Positions 24,595 through 33,919 are shown, counted from the stretch's first letter. The stretch: DNA of 47,047 bases from Bacillota bacterium (GCA_023418475.1 JAEZZO010000018.1:1-47047); one strand, 5' to 3'. The notes: generated by a model not told the origin, from the sequence alone. Program-made: numbers and translations.

Positions 24595-25878
24595 TTATTT
24601 ATAGTAATCAAAGCTTAATCCGTACATTCTTACAGTATCGCCATCCTGAATACCAAGTTCCTCTAGCTGTTCCAGAATACCATTTTCTTTTAAGAATTTC
24701 TGGAAGAATTGAAAGCCTTTTTCGGAATCAAGATTGGTATACCCAAGCATTCTTTCTATTCTTGGACCTTCGGCTGCGAATTGATGTTCTTCTTCCTTCC
24801 ATACCTCAAAAGGTTCATTCGACTCGACCAGATCTTCCATAAAGAATTCCTTTTCAAACACTACCGGAGCATTCTCGGAGTTGGAAAGCATCTCCTTCAC
24901 ATGATACAGTAGCTCCTTTAAGCCCTTTCCGCTTACTGCAGATATCGAAAATACGGAAATCCCCTGCGGTTCAAAAGCTGCCTTTAGTTTGTCAAGCACT
25001 TCCCTTGCTTCTTCCTCTGCAAGAACATCCATTTTATTTGCTGCGATAACCTGCGGACGATTAGCAAGCTCCGGATTATATGCCGTAAGCTCAGCATTGA
25101 TCAGTCGGATATCTTCGATCGGGTCACGACCTTCGCAGGAAGCAGCATCCACCAGATGAATAATAACCTTGGTTCTTTCAATATGACGAAGGAATTCATG
25201 CCCCAGACCCAGGCCCTCTGATGCTCCTTCAATCAGACCAGGTATATCGGCTATTACAAAACCGCCACCTTCCAAGTCAACCACACCAAGATTAGGGCTT
25301 AATGTGGTAAAATGATAATTCCCAATCTTGGGCTTAGCATTCGTTACATGGGATAGCAAGGTAGATTTTCCTACATTCGGGAAGCCCACCAAACCGACAT
25401 CCGCTATCATCTTAAGCTCAAGAATTACATCCATTTCCTGGGCTTTCTGCCCTGGTTGTGCATATTTTGGTACCTGCATGGTAGGTGTGGCATAGTGTTG
25501 GTTTCCCTTGCCGCCTCTTCCGCCCTTTAAAATGATTTCTCTGTTATTCCCGTGTGACATATCGGCAACCACCTTGCCGGTTGTCTTTTCTTTAATAACA
25601 GTACCCTGCGGAACCTTAACAATCAGATCTTCTCCGTCCTTCCCATGGCAGCGTTTCTTACCGCCGTTATCGCCATCCTTGGCACAATATTTTCTGATAT
25701 ACCGAAAATCGGTCAGGGTATTTAATCCTTCATCAACCTCGAATATCAGATCGCCGCCTCTTCCACCGTCACCGCCATCCGGACCGCCAGCCGGAACAAA
25801 GATTTCCTTACGAAAGCTTACATGTCCGTCTCCGCCCTTACCGGATCTGATATGAATTTCTGCTCTATCTGCAAACAT
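24595..25878 (-). CDS. obgE: GTPase ObgE, ribosome assembly
   Basis: Start at ATG 25878, five bases after GGAG; the longer frame lacks a ribosome-binding site. The 427-residue protein has the glycine-rich Obg fold (1-158: SGKGGDGHVSFRKE, GGPDGGDGGRGG), the G domain with G1 GFPNVGKST (165-173), G2 TTLSPN, G3 DIPG (211-214), G4 NKMD and G5 SAVSG, and the C-terminal OCT domain ending RMYGLSFDYYK. The OCT domain is present in Gram-positive Obg and absent from many proteobacterial ones. Obg couples GTP levels to 50S maturation and stress responses. Confidence 0.97.
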   Translation of the reverse strand: MFADRAEIHIRSGKGGDGHVSFRKEIFVPAGGPDGGDGGRGGDLIFEVDEGLNTLTDFRYIRKYCAKDGDNGGKKRCHGKDGEDLIVKVPQGTVIKEKTTGKVVADMSHGNNREIILKGGRGGKGNQHYATPTMQVPKYAQPGQKAQEMDVILELKMIADVGLVGFPNVGKSTLLSHVTNAKPKIGNYHFTTLSPNLGVVDLEGGGFVIADIPGLIEGASEGLGLGHEFLRHIERTKVIIHLVDAASCEGRDPIEDIRLINAELTAYNPELANRPQVIAANKMDVLAEEEAREVLDKLKAAFEPQGISVFSISAVSGKGLKELLYHVKEMLSNSENAPVVFEKEFFMEDLVESNEPFEVWKEEEHQFAAEGPRIERMLGYTNLDSEKGFQFFQKFLKENGILEQLEELGIQDGDTVRMYGLSFDYYK

Positions 25879-26107
25879 TTTATCTCCATTTCCACGCACT
25901 ATATTGCGCAATTAAATATACCTTACGTATTCTGTCTATCACCATGCCTTAATAAATGGTAAATGAAATATTCCGTTTTTCATTGATCATTTATTAAGGC
26001 AATTCTATCTCGAATATGCATATAGCTGTCTTGATAATTCTATTGTCTCCATTTTTAATATGCTTATTATAAACAAAATATCTGGTAAATACAACCACAA
26101 CCCAAAA

Positions 26108-26146
26108 ATAACCCCAAATTCCTTAAGCTTAAGAATTTGGGGTTAT
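26108..26146 (-). terminator. Hairpin after rpmA
   Basis: A 14-bp inverted repeat (ATAACCCCAAATTC at 26108-26121 with its complement at 26133-26146), followed on the minus strand by TTTTTGGG. It would end or reduce transcription between rpmA and obgE. Confidence 0.75.
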
Positions 26147-26161
26147 CACCGAATGGTTATA

Positions 26162-26449
26162 TTATTTTGCTTCTACAGGATAAACACTTGCTTGTTTCTT
26201 GTCTCTACCCTTACGTTCATATTTAACAACACCGTCTACTAAAGCAAATAATGTATCATCGCCACCGCGTCCTACGTTAATTCCAGGATGAATTTTCGTA
26301 CCACGCTGTCTGTAAAGAATATTGCCTGCAAGAACAAATTGTCCATCTGCTCTTTTTGCACCCAATCTCTTGGACTCGGAATCTCTACCATTTTTGGTAG
26401 AACCAACACCCTTTTTATGAGCGAAAAATTGAAGGTTCATTCTTAACAT
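26162..26449 (-). CDS. rpmA: Ribosomal protein L27
   Basis: Full-length L27 (95 residues) with AHKKGVGSTKNGRDS, QRGTKIHPG and VGRGGDDTLFA. The N-terminus MLRMNLQFFAHKKG carries the short extension ending in NLQFF that Firmicutes cleave with Prp before L27 can reach the peptidyl-transferase centre. GGAGGTG lies seven bases before the ATG. Gene order rplU-prp-rpmA. Confidence 0.98.
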   Translation of the reverse strand: MLRMNLQFFAHKKGVGSTKNGRDSESKRLGAKRADGQFVLAGNILYRQRGTKIHPGINVGRGGDDTLFALVDGVVKYERKGRDKKQASVYPVEAK

Positions 26450-26517
26450 GTTTTACACCTCCTAAAATTCGAATAATAACTCGGAAGACAAATTGTTCTT
26501 TGTTCTTCCATCTAAAG

Positions 26518-26850
26518 TTACTGTGATTTCGCCTGCATCAGCTTAATGTACTGACCTGAATATTCATCTGCAATGCCCTGAAGTCCAAGAGCTAATGAAG
26601 CAAGCAACAGATTAGAATTAGCTGAAAGTTCAGAAATCACATGAAATTCTATAAAACCTTTTTTCTCATCCTGGTCTAAAGTAAACCGATCTGAGGTAAA
26701 ATTCTCAATAGAATTAATGGTATTTAATACCAGAGTTGATACCGCTGCACATACTATATCACTGCCGTGCTCTGCATAATCAGCATGTCCGGACAGCTTG
26801 AAGCCGGTAATCAAATTATCTGCATCTTTATAAAGAGACACTTTAATCAT
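26518..26850 (-). CDS. prp: Prp, cysteine protease that trims L27
   Basis: The 110-residue protein is full length for the Prp (YsxB) family, with catalytic His22 in SGHADYA and Cys34 in DIVCAAVS, at the spacing known for Staphylococcus aureus Prp. It removes the N-terminal extension of L27 encoded by the next gene. It starts 10 bases after the rplU stop; its own ribosome-binding site is weak (AGG), suggesting coupling to rplU translation. Confidence 0.96.
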   Translation of the reverse strand: MIKVSLYKDADNLITGFKLSGHADYAEHGSDIVCAAVSTLVLNTINSIENFTSDRFTLDQDEKKGFIEFHVISELSANSNLLLASLALGLQGIADEYSGQYIKLMQAKSQ

Positions 26851-26860
26851 ATCTCATTAC

Positions 26861-27169
26861 CTATGCATTGATCTTTTCAATCTTTACCTTGGTATATGGC
26901 TGTCTGTGACCATTCTTCTTGTGATATCCGGATTTTCTCTTGTATCTGTAGACAATAACTTTCTTGTTCTTGCCTTCTTCAACAATTTTTGCTGTTACGG
27001 ATGCATTTGCTACAGTAGGATTTCCTACAATCAGCTGATCATCCTTATTTACAGCAAGTACCTGATCAAAAGTATAATCTGCTCCTTCAACACCGAGCTT
27101 TTCCACTCTAATGATATCGCCTTCCGCTACCTTGTACTGTTTTCCACCAGTTGCAATAATTGCGTACAT
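26861..27169 (-). CDS. rplU: Ribosomal protein L21
   Basis: Start at ATG 27169 (AGGAGG seven bases upstream), giving 102 residues beginning MYAIIATGGKQYKV. The C-terminal signature YKRKSGYHKKNGHRQPYTKVKIEKI is typical of L21. First gene of the L21-Prp-L27 unit and preceded by a structured leader likely to mediate autoregulation. Confidence 0.98.
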   Translation of the reverse strand: MYAIIATGGKQYKVAEGDIIRVEKLGVEGADYTFDQVLAVNKDDQLIVGNPTVANASVTAKIVEEGKNKKVIVYRYKRKSGYHKKNGHRQPYTKVKIEKINA

Positions 27170-27300
27170 ATTGGCACCTCCTATTATCATTACTCGCCAA
27201 CTACGGTGTCTGATCAAAACTTCCAGAAATGGATTTGATGAGAACTTTTACCTCGTTGTGCGGCACACTAGAATATGCTAGCATATACGAGGTAATTTGT
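27170..27300 (-). promoter_or_regulatory. Structured 5' leader of rplU (L21-leader-like)
   Basis: Read on the minus strand, TTACCTCGT (27287-27295) pairs with ACGAGGTAA (27248-27256), enclosing an ATATGC-TA-GCATAT hairpin and a GTGTGCCGCAC hairpin: a three-way junction. A second imperfect stem (ATCAAA ... TTTGAT) lies between it and the ribosome-binding site. Low-GC Gram-positive bacteria carry an autoregulatory L21 leader at this place; membership of that family is likely but was not tested against a covariance model. Confidence 0.6.
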
Positions 27301-27359
27301 CAACGAAAAATTTACTATACCCTTCTATATCCTTCGAAATAAGATTACAGTTCTTGCAT

Positions 27360-28013
27360 TTACAGAAATGGTTTTATTATGTTATATAATTTCTTGTTAT
27401 TCAAGACATAGCTCATATGATTTTCACCATCTGCTATCTTAAGTATACTTCCTGCGATATTTTCTGCGATATACTTTGTATGGTTTTCTTTTACCAGATC
27501 ATTGCTGCCCGCAAGTACCAGTGTGGGAACTGTAATTTTCTCTAATTCCGCATCACAAATGTGGGGCTGCGTCAGCATTAATTGATATCTCATATCCCTG
27601 GTAAAAAAATAAACAATTCGAAAAAATAATAGATAAGAGGTCTTTATACCTTCCGGTACCGTATTTGCCCCGCTGATGATTAGTTTCGAAAGCAGCTCCG
27701 GATAAGTTGCTGCAAGGATTAATCCAAGAATACCGCCATCACTGAAGCCGTACAGGATGGGTTTTGATATTTCTTTCGTTTTAATAAACTGCGCTATATC
27801 CTCTGCCATCTCCCGGTAATCAAGACGTTTTACCTTGGTGCTCTCGCCATGTCCTCTGCTGTCAATTGCATATACCGTAAACTGACGAGACAGATGCTTG
27901 CTTAACCGTTCAAAGATTTTATGGCTTTCTCCGTTACCGTGAAGTAATATCACAGGTTTCCCCTGTCCTATACATTCATAATATAAATCAATATGATTTA
28001 CTCTTTGTATCAT
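27360..28013 (-). CDS. Alpha/beta-hydrolase
   Basis: A 217-residue single-domain alpha/beta hydrolase. Oxyanion-hole segment HGNGES (about 25-30), nucleophile elbow GFSDGG (Ser near 92), Asp in AGSNDLV and His in GENHMSYV complete the triad. It has no signal peptide and is cytoplasmic; the substrate is unknown (esterase, thioesterase or related). GGAGG precedes the start. Its position between rplU and ybaK interrupts the usual adjacency of rng and rplU, so it is probably an accessory insertion in this lineage. Confidence 0.85.
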   Translation of the reverse strand: MIQRVNHIDLYYECIGQGKPVILLHGNGESHKIFERLSKHLSRQFTVYAIDSRGHGESTKVKRLDYREMAEDIAQFIKTKEISKPILYGFSDGGILGLILAATYPELLSKLIISGANTVPEGIKTSYLLFFRIVYFFTRDMRYQLMLTQPHICDAELEKITVPTLVLAGSNDLVKENHTKYIAENIAGSILKIADGENHMSYVLNNKKLYNIIKPFL

Positions 28014-28131
28014 GTAACTACCTCCACTTAAACCTTAATCATCATAGAAATTGCGTAACCATATTGCCATGCAGATTGTGTACACAGAAGATACATATCT
28101 CTAGTTTCGCAAATACCGAAACAATTCGGGT

Positions 28132-28240
28132 GTTAAACTCTCATGCTGATTTGTATCACCTTGGTTCATATAAGAGAGCATTAGACAGCCTCCGGCGGTT
28201 GTACATTCGCTTCGCTCGGCGTGCTTATATAATAAAAACC
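28132..28240 (-). repeat. Interspersed ~110-bp repeat, copy 3 (inverted)
   Basis: Reading the minus strand: GGTTTTTATTATATAAGCAC, GCCGAGCGAAGCGAATGTAC, CGCCGGAGGCTGTCTAATG, then ATCAGCATGAGAGTTTAAC. It matches copies at 10310-10420 and 13524-13637. It lies between ybaK and the alpha/beta hydrolase gene. Confidence 0.8.
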
Positions 28241-28267
28241 TAAAAATGATTTGTTGGATACTTCCTT

Positions 28268-28738
28268 TTATTCGGCAATATCACACAGATTTGCAGCAAT
28301 GTACTCAACCAGCTGTTGACGCGGAATACATAGCTGACAGCCTCTGATACCTGCACTTACTGTGATCTCATCATAAAGAATAGCCGTTTCATCCATATAA
28401 GTGGGATATTTTTTCTTCATACCGATGGGGGAACATCCCCCTCTGATATAGCCGGTTACTCCGAGCAGATCCTTAACATGCAGCATTTCGATTTTCTTAT
28501 CTCCGAGGATGGCAGCAGCTTTTTTCAGGTTGAGTTCCAGATTAACGGGAATGCAAAATACTACAATACCCTTCTTTTCACCTTTCGCCACCAGTGTTTT
28601 AAACACCTGTTCCGCCTGCATGTTAATAAGCTCTGCCACATGCTCACCTCCCAGATTGTTCTCATCCACTTCATATTCCATGGTTTGATAAGTTATTCCA
28701 GCCTGGTCTAATAATCGCATCGCATTTGTTTTTACCAT
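28268..28738 (-). CDS. ybaK: YbaK/EbsC-type aminoacyl-tRNA deacylase
   Basis: The start was set at ATG 28738 (MVKTNAMRLLDQAGI). Another in-frame ATG nine bases earlier sits immediately after AGGA, and either could be used. The 156-residue protein is full length for YbaK: FKTLVAKG with the catalytic Lys, GYIRGGCSPIGMKKKYPTYMD, and the end VSAGIRGCQLCIPRQQL. YbaK removes cysteine mischarged on tRNA-Pro. A promoter-like TATAAT lies just upstream. Confidence 0.9.
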   Translation of the reverse strand: MVKTNAMRLLDQAGITYQTMEYEVDENNLGGEHVAELINMQAEQVFKTLVAKGEKKGIVVFCIPVNLELNLKKAAAILGDKKIEMLHVKDLLGVTGYIRGGCSPIGMKKKYPTYMDETAILYDEITVSAGIRGCQLCIPRQQLVEYIAANLCDIAE

Positions 28739-28860
28739 ATCTTTCATTCTTCCTATCATTATACCGCATAACGGTATCTTTTTCTTTACTATGAAAGTCT
28801 CCCTGACATTCATTTGTTATGATAATTATAAAGCATGGAAGTTCATAAGAAATTTGTTAT

Positions 28861-30126
28861 CTAATTTGATCCGGATCTTTGCATCTGGTTAATTTCTGAT
28901 GCTGTATCCTGCTTAAACCTGTGCTCTGCCAACTGTTGATGCAGCGGTTTTCGAACTTTTTTTCTGGTTACTTCCACAAGACCCAGAGAAGTCATATCCA
29001 CAAGAGTTGTTTTGACAGAATCTTTTTTAAAATACTCTCTTAATTCTTCCATCAGTAATTCCTTGTCTTTTTGTAATTCCATATCGATAAAATCTATAAT
29101 AATAATTCCTGACAGGTTACGGAGTCGGATTTGATGTGCTATCTCTTTAGCAGCTTCCCGATTTATTTTTAAAAATGTCTCCTGTACTTTTTTTCTTCCG
29201 GCTACCGCCTTACCGGTATTGACATCAATTACAGTCAATGCTTCCGTAGGCTGTATCACTAAGCTTCCTCCTGATTTTAACCAAACCATCGGTCTGACCG
29301 CATTATTTAGTTTATCGCTTAATCCATACAGACTAGGTAAGCTGCAAGTAGCGTCTTCATAGATTCTTAACTTTCCCAGATCCTCTGGCTGGTAATTTTT
29401 CAGATAAGCTCTGATATTTTCATATAGCTGTGGATCATCCGTAAGAAATTCCTCAACATTTTCCGCATATCCATCCCGAATATCACAGATGTAAGTAGGC
29501 CATGCTTTATATAACAGTGAGAAACGACTCTTATGAATCCCGAAATTACGGATATTTTCATACGCTTCGATCAATATCTTCATTTCATCGGTGATCTTCT
29601 CTTCCTGCATATAAGCAGCATTTGTGCGTATGATAAAGCTATAATCCTTTTGCTCAAATCTTTTCGCAATACTTCTAAGGCGGTTTCGTTCTTTTTCATC
29701 GTTAATTTTAGAAGATACACCGTTTGTTATCTTACCATAGACTAAAGCTGCATATTTTCCTGTAAAATTAATATTTGAATTTACCACTGGTGCTTTCGTT
29801 TTAATATCCTCTTTTGTAACCTGTACAATCAGCTCATCACCGATTTTCAACTTTACTTCCTGTAATTTTCTTTCAACAGGATCGGAGCCTGCCATAATCG
29901 GATAATGATTTTCTTCCAGCGAAATGTAACACATCCTTCCATCTGCAATCTCTACAAAAGCAGCATTAATATTCTTGACAATGTTCTTAACTTTACCAAG
30001 ATATATATTACCAAGGATTGATGCTTCCTCTGTAGTATTAATAGATACCTGAACCATATCCGTGCCCTCGAAAAATGCCGATAATATTGTGTTATCCTGT
30101 TTCGTTATGATCAATTTATTATCCAT
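28861..30126 (-). CDS. rng: Ribonuclease E/G family endoribonuclease
   Basis: The 421-residue protein begins with the S1 domain (SILGNIYLGKVKNIVKNINA, about 36-130) and continues with the DNase-I-like catalytic region. Metal-binding aspartates Asp301 (TVIDVNTGKAV) and Asp345 (GIIIIDFIDME) correspond to the catalytic pair of RNase E. The cysteine motif CPxCxG (Zn-link) that should follow VTRKKVRKPLHQQL is missing; the protein ends 30 residues later. It lies between the DUF2344 gene and rplU/ybaK, the usual setting in Clostridia. Confidence 0.93.
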   Translation of the reverse strand: MDNKLIITKQDNTILSAFFEGTDMVQVSINTTEEASILGNIYLGKVKNIVKNINAAFVEIADGRMCYISLEENHYPIMAGSDPVERKLQEVKLKIGDELIVQVTKEDIKTKAPVVNSNINFTGKYAALVYGKITNGVSSKINDEKERNRLRSIAKRFEQKDYSFIIRTNAAYMQEEKITDEMKILIEAYENIRNFGIHKSRFSLLYKAWPTYICDIRDGYAENVEEFLTDDPQLYENIRAYLKNYQPEDLGKLRIYEDATCSLPSLYGLSDKLNNAVRPMVWLKSGGSLVIQPTEALTVIDVNTGKAVAGRKKVQETFLKINREAAKEIAHQIRLRNLSGIIIIDFIDMELQKDKELLMEELREYFKKDSVKTTLVDMTSLGLVEVTRKKVRKPLHQQLAEHRFKQDTASEINQMQRSGSN

Positions 30127-30158
30127 CCTGAGTCCCTCCGAATAGTATCTTTCTAAAT

Positions 30159-30971
30159 CTACCGATCCAACCGGTCCAGAGAAATTAATTTCCCACTCTC
30201 CGCATCTCTTTTATAAACCTCTAAGCGGTGCACCTGCCAGGCATATTTCTCGAAGGGTACCGATAGATAATCATAAAATGCTTCCATCACAAGCTCCGGT
30301 TTCAAATTAACGGAACTACCGGTATCCAGCTGAAGATAAAGCTTGTTGGCGTTATCATATTGATCAGCAGAACTTTCCGGTTTCTGATCATTATTGATAT
30401 AGGAAGCTAATACTGTTTTAAGCTTCTCCCGGTATTCACTCTCATCAAAGGCCACCAGGGTGATCATCGGTTTTATGTCTACTGCTTTTTCACTGTTCTT
30501 CGTTCTTTTATCTATGACAATTTCCGGTCTGTCTAAAAAAGCGCGGAACTGTTCTTTTAGGTCGTTAATGGTATGAACTCCAGCCAGAGAATATCCGTCT
30601 TTTAAAGACACCAGATAGTCTGCGGTCGAAACCAGTGACATAGCGGTAACAGCCTTCTGGTTCTCTTCTCTTTCCAATAGAGGATGAAAACCGATGATCC
30701 GAAAGCCTTCAGTAGTAGCCTCATTCATTCTTTTTATCATAATCTCAGGTGCATCGGCAGTTTTGAGTTCCACATCCAAATATTCACTGTCACTTGTTAA
30801 ACCCACGCCCAGTGGTGCGGCAAAGGACATAATCTGATGCGGACTATAGCCTTTCGTAAATTCGTTGTCTATTTCCGCCCTGCAAAATAATTTCTGAAAA
30901 TACCGCATTACATCCAGATGGCTGATGAATTTCATCGAGCCGTATTTTTGAAATTTTATTCTTGCTTTCAC
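30159..30971 (-). CDS. DUF2344 / TIGR03936 radical-SAM-linked protein
   Basis: Start at GTG 30971, nine bases after GGAGG, one base past the stop codon of the radical SAM gene. A longer frame exists but would overlap that gene by 130 bases. The 270-residue product starts KARIKFQKYGSMKFISHLDV, the standard opening of this family, and contains GYSPHQIMSFAAPLGVGLTSDSEYLDVEL. Its role is unknown; it always follows the TIGR03960 radical SAM protein and may act as its partner. Confidence 0.92.
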   Translation of the reverse strand: MKARIKFQKYGSMKFISHLDVMRYFQKLFCRAEIDNEFTKGYSPHQIMSFAAPLGVGLTSDSEYLDVELKTADAPEIMIKRMNEATTEGFRIIGFHPLLEREENQKAVTAMSLVSTADYLVSLKDGYSLAGVHTINDLKEQFRAFLDRPEIVIDKRTKNSEKAVDIKPMITLVAFDESEYREKLKTVLASYINNDQKPESSADQYDNANKLYLQLDTGSSVNLKPELVMEAFYDYLSVPFEKYAWQVHRLEVYKRDAESGKLISLDRLDR

Positions 30972-30972
30972 C

Positions 30973-32859
30973 TTACTCTGCCTCCTTTGTCTGTACGAAA
31001 TCCAGAGCCGGACAAATTCCTTCACCGAAATCCTTCGCTCCGCAGTTAAAACAGCTTTGTCTGCAGTTGGGAGTAATGCGAGCTTCCTTCGCTCTATGAT
31101 ATTCACGAAGCAGAAATTCTTTCGTTACACCGATATCAATAAAATCCCAGGGGAAGAGCTCGTCCTCCTCACGTTCTCTATTATTATAGAATTCAATGTC
31201 TATGCCATTCTCTTCAAAAGCCTGCATCCATTTGTCATAATGAAAATATTCACTCCAGGAATCATACAGGCATCCGCTCTGATAGGCATCATATATTACC
31301 TTACTGATTTTACGGTCTCCTCTTGCAAGGACACCTTCCAGTGTTGTAAGTTCAGCTTCATGCCAGTTGTATTTGATACTCTTGCGGTTTAGCTGATCAT
31401 TCATTTTACCGCGTAGAAAGCGGGCTTTCTCAATAAATTCCGAGCCTGTATTCATTCTTGCCCATTGAAACGGTGTGAAGGGCTTCGGAACAAAGAAAGA
31501 AGCGCTTGAGACAATACTTACTTTTCCATTTCTCTGATCCTTCGGAATCGTATAGTATTCTCTTGCAATCCGATCAGATAGAATAGCAATTCCTTCAATA
31601 TCTTCTTCTGTTTCTGTCGGCAATCCCAGCATAAAGTATAACTTCACCCGGTTCCACCCACTCTGGAAGGCTTTCATTGCCCCGTTTAAAATGATCTCCT
31701 CCGTTAATCCTTTATTGATAACATCACGAAGTCTTTGTGAACCAGCTTCCGGAGCAAAGGTCAAACTGCTTTTTCGAACATCCTGAACCTTTCCCATGAC
31801 ATCCAGTGAAAAAGCATCAATACGAAGGGAGGGTAAAGCAATATTAACACCCTTTGTGCCGAATTCTTCAATTAAAAAGCTGACCAGCTGCGGCAGCTTC
31901 GAATAGTCACTGGAGCTTAGGGAGCTTAAAGATATCTCTTCATGTCCGGTGGACTTAAGCATTTCATATGCACATTTCTTTAAATATTCCAGACTTCGCT
32001 CTCTGGTCGGACGGTAGATCATACCTGCCTGACAGAAGCGGCAGCCCCTGATACAGCCTCTTTGGATTTCCAATACAATCCGATCCTGGGTAGCCTTAAC
32101 ATAAGGAACCAGTGGCTTAGTGGGATAAAACGCCTCATCCAGTTTCATCTCCACCTGTTTCCTGACTTTCTGCGGCGCATGGATATTATTCGGTGTAAAA
32201 CTCATTAGAGTCTTGTCCTCTTTATACTGCACATCATAAAAAGCAGGCACATACATACCCTCAATCTGTGCTACCTGCTCCAAATATTCTTGCCTTGTTT
32301 TACCGGAACGCTTGCTCTCACGGTATAACTCCATAAGCTGATCATAAACTGTTTCACCTTCTCCGATATAAAAGAAATCAAAAAAATCTGCGATCGGCTC
32401 CGGATTATAACTGCAAGGTCCTCCTCCAATTACAATTGGGTGCTCTGAAGTCCTATCCTTTGCATAAACAGGAATTTGGGAAAGCTCAAGAATTTGCAGG
32501 ATATTTGTATAGCACATCTCATATTGTAAGGTTATTCCCAGAAAATCAAAATCCTTTACCGGGTCCTGACTCTCCAGAGCAAATAACGGAATATTCTTTT
32601 CCCTCAATACTTTGTCAAGATCCACCCAGGGGGAATAGACTCTCTCACAATAAGTATCCTCCCTGCGATTTAATAGATCATATATAATCTGTATTCCAAG
32701 ATGAGACATTCCTATCTCATATACGTCAGGAAAACACATACAAAAACGGATATCTGTTTTTGTCTTATCCTTCACCTGCATATTGACTTCACCGCCGATA
32801 TACCTCGCAGGCTTTTCAACGGATAGTAGAATCTCATCTGAAAGTGCCAGTTTTCTCAT
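30973..32859 (-). CDS. TIGR03960 B12-binding-type radical SAM protein
   Basis: Start at ATG 32859 with GGAGG five bases upstream. The 628-residue protein has an N-terminal B12-binding-like domain (DIRFCMCFPDVYEIGMSHLG) and a radical SAM core with the iron-sulfur motif RGCIRGCRFCQAGMIYRP (CxxxCxxC), SLSSLSSSDY, and PEAGSQRLRDVINKGL. The C-terminus has further cysteines (NCRQSCFNCGAKDFGEGICP) for an extra metal site. A B12- and SAM-dependent methylation or rearrangement of an RNA or protein target is plausible but not established. It forms an operon with DUF2344 and rng. Confidence 0.94.
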   Translation of the reverse strand: MRKLALSDEILLSVEKPARYIGGEVNMQVKDKTKTDIRFCMCFPDVYEIGMSHLGIQIIYDLLNRREDTYCERVYSPWVDLDKVLREKNIPLFALESQDPVKDFDFLGITLQYEMCYTNILQILELSQIPVYAKDRTSEHPIVIGGGPCSYNPEPIADFFDFFYIGEGETVYDQLMELYRESKRSGKTRQEYLEQVAQIEGMYVPAFYDVQYKEDKTLMSFTPNNIHAPQKVRKQVEMKLDEAFYPTKPLVPYVKATQDRIVLEIQRGCIRGCRFCQAGMIYRPTRERSLEYLKKCAYEMLKSTGHEEISLSSLSSSDYSKLPQLVSFLIEEFGTKGVNIALPSLRIDAFSLDVMGKVQDVRKSSLTFAPEAGSQRLRDVINKGLTEEIILNGAMKAFQSGWNRVKLYFMLGLPTETEEDIEGIAILSDRIAREYYTIPKDQRNGKVSIVSSASFFVPKPFTPFQWARMNTGSEFIEKARFLRGKMNDQLNRKSIKYNWHEAELTTLEGVLARGDRKISKVIYDAYQSGCLYDSWSEYFHYDKWMQAFEENGIDIEFYNNREREEDELFPWDFIDIGVTKEFLLREYHRAKEARITPNCRQSCFNCGAKDFGEGICPALDFVQTKEAE

Positions 32860-33081
32860 TGTTGCCTCCATTTCTGTGCATACATATAAACCATCCAAAT
32901 TATGCCGAAGATACAAGCTTTATCTACAGGGGAACGAACACAAATAATGCCCATCAGCTGCATCCGGATGTCATACTTTACGAATTCGTACTTTTTATAA
33001 GCGTTATTATAACTGATATCCTATCAAATTACAACGAACAATCCCATTTGTATAGTAATTCAATCTATTGGTTGTTACTGT

Positions 33082-33705
33082 TTATTTCAATAATGCCAGG
33101 ATAAAATTCTCTAATCCCTGCAGCGCATCATTCCCGGTTACATATTCTTGGATAGTTTGATTCGTAAAATTTCCAATCTTCCATTCCATCTTATTTAACA
33201 TACATACACATACAAATAATAAAATCGCGCAGATACTTCGTATAATCAGGAAACGAAAAGAGATAGAATCCTGCTTCGTATTATGTTTTTGCAAAGCCTT
33301 CTCCTGTAAAGCATCATTATGAAACCATTTCATTCCTTTTGCTTTTAAGTTCTCCGTATTATCCGTCACAGGCTCAGGCTCGATATAATTCACATCATAC
33401 GGTCTGCTGTAAAGCTGAATAGAGCTTAGCTGCCGCAGACAGGCTTCTCTTGCTTGACGGATATATTCCGCTCTGGATACTCCGGCAGAATTACCGCTTA
33501 TGTACTCGGTAGATACTAGAGGGTAATATAAATCAGCTGCATCCTCCTGATAGGAAGCAACCGGCTGGTCTGCATTATAATGATTCTGAAGAAGTGGCTG
33601 GCTGCTGTCCATTGTCCTGTTCTTTACGAATAAATTTTCATTTATATTATCAGAAAGGTTCTTTTCTATCTGCTTCACCATAGTGTCTTCGTTTTTCGTG
33701 TCCAT
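33082..33705 (-). CDS. Hypothetical protein with one C-terminal membrane segment
   Basis: A 207-residue protein of no recognised family. Residues 1-145 are hydrophilic, with AEYIRQAREACLRQL as a likely amphipathic helix; a single hydrophobic stretch (FLIIRSICAILLFVCVCML, about 149-168) is followed by a short tail KMEWKIGNFTNQTIQEYVTGNDALQGL. Topology suggests a bulk cytoplasmic domain with a membrane anchor. The upstream purine-rich GGAGGC favours the chosen ATG. It precedes the radical SAM gene by 220 bases; a functional link is not evident. Confidence 0.6.
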   Translation of the reverse strand: MDTKNEDTMVKQIEKNLSDNINENLFVKNRTMDSSQPLLQNHYNADQPVASYQEDAADLYYPLVSTEYISGNSAGVSRAEYIRQAREACLRQLSSIQLYSRPYDVNYIEPEPVTDNTENLKAKGMKWFHNDALQEKALQKHNTKQDSISFRFLIIRSICAILLFVCVCMLNKMEWKIGNFTNQTIQEYVTGNDALQGLENFILALLK

Positions 33706-33865
33706 TTGCGGCCTCCTAACTAAAGATCATGCCATGTTATGATACATTTGCTTTGACAAGCTTATTCTATTTCATTATATTGAAAGCAATCTTATCTTAT
33801 GCTAATTCTGTAATAAATAATGAGATGTAATCATGCAATGAATGGATGCTTTATTTTTCGCAAAT

Positions 33866-33919
33866 AAAATAGATATTGTTCGCAAAACAGTATGTTATGC
33901 TGCGATCAATATCTATTTT
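33866..33919 (-). terminator. Terminator after kdpE
   Basis: Minus strand: AAAATAGATATTG and CAATATCTATTTT form a 13-bp stem, and within its loop GCAGCATA can partially pair with TGTTTTGC. The stem is followed by TTTTATTTG. Position and orientation fit the end of the kdpDE transcript. Confidence 0.7.
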
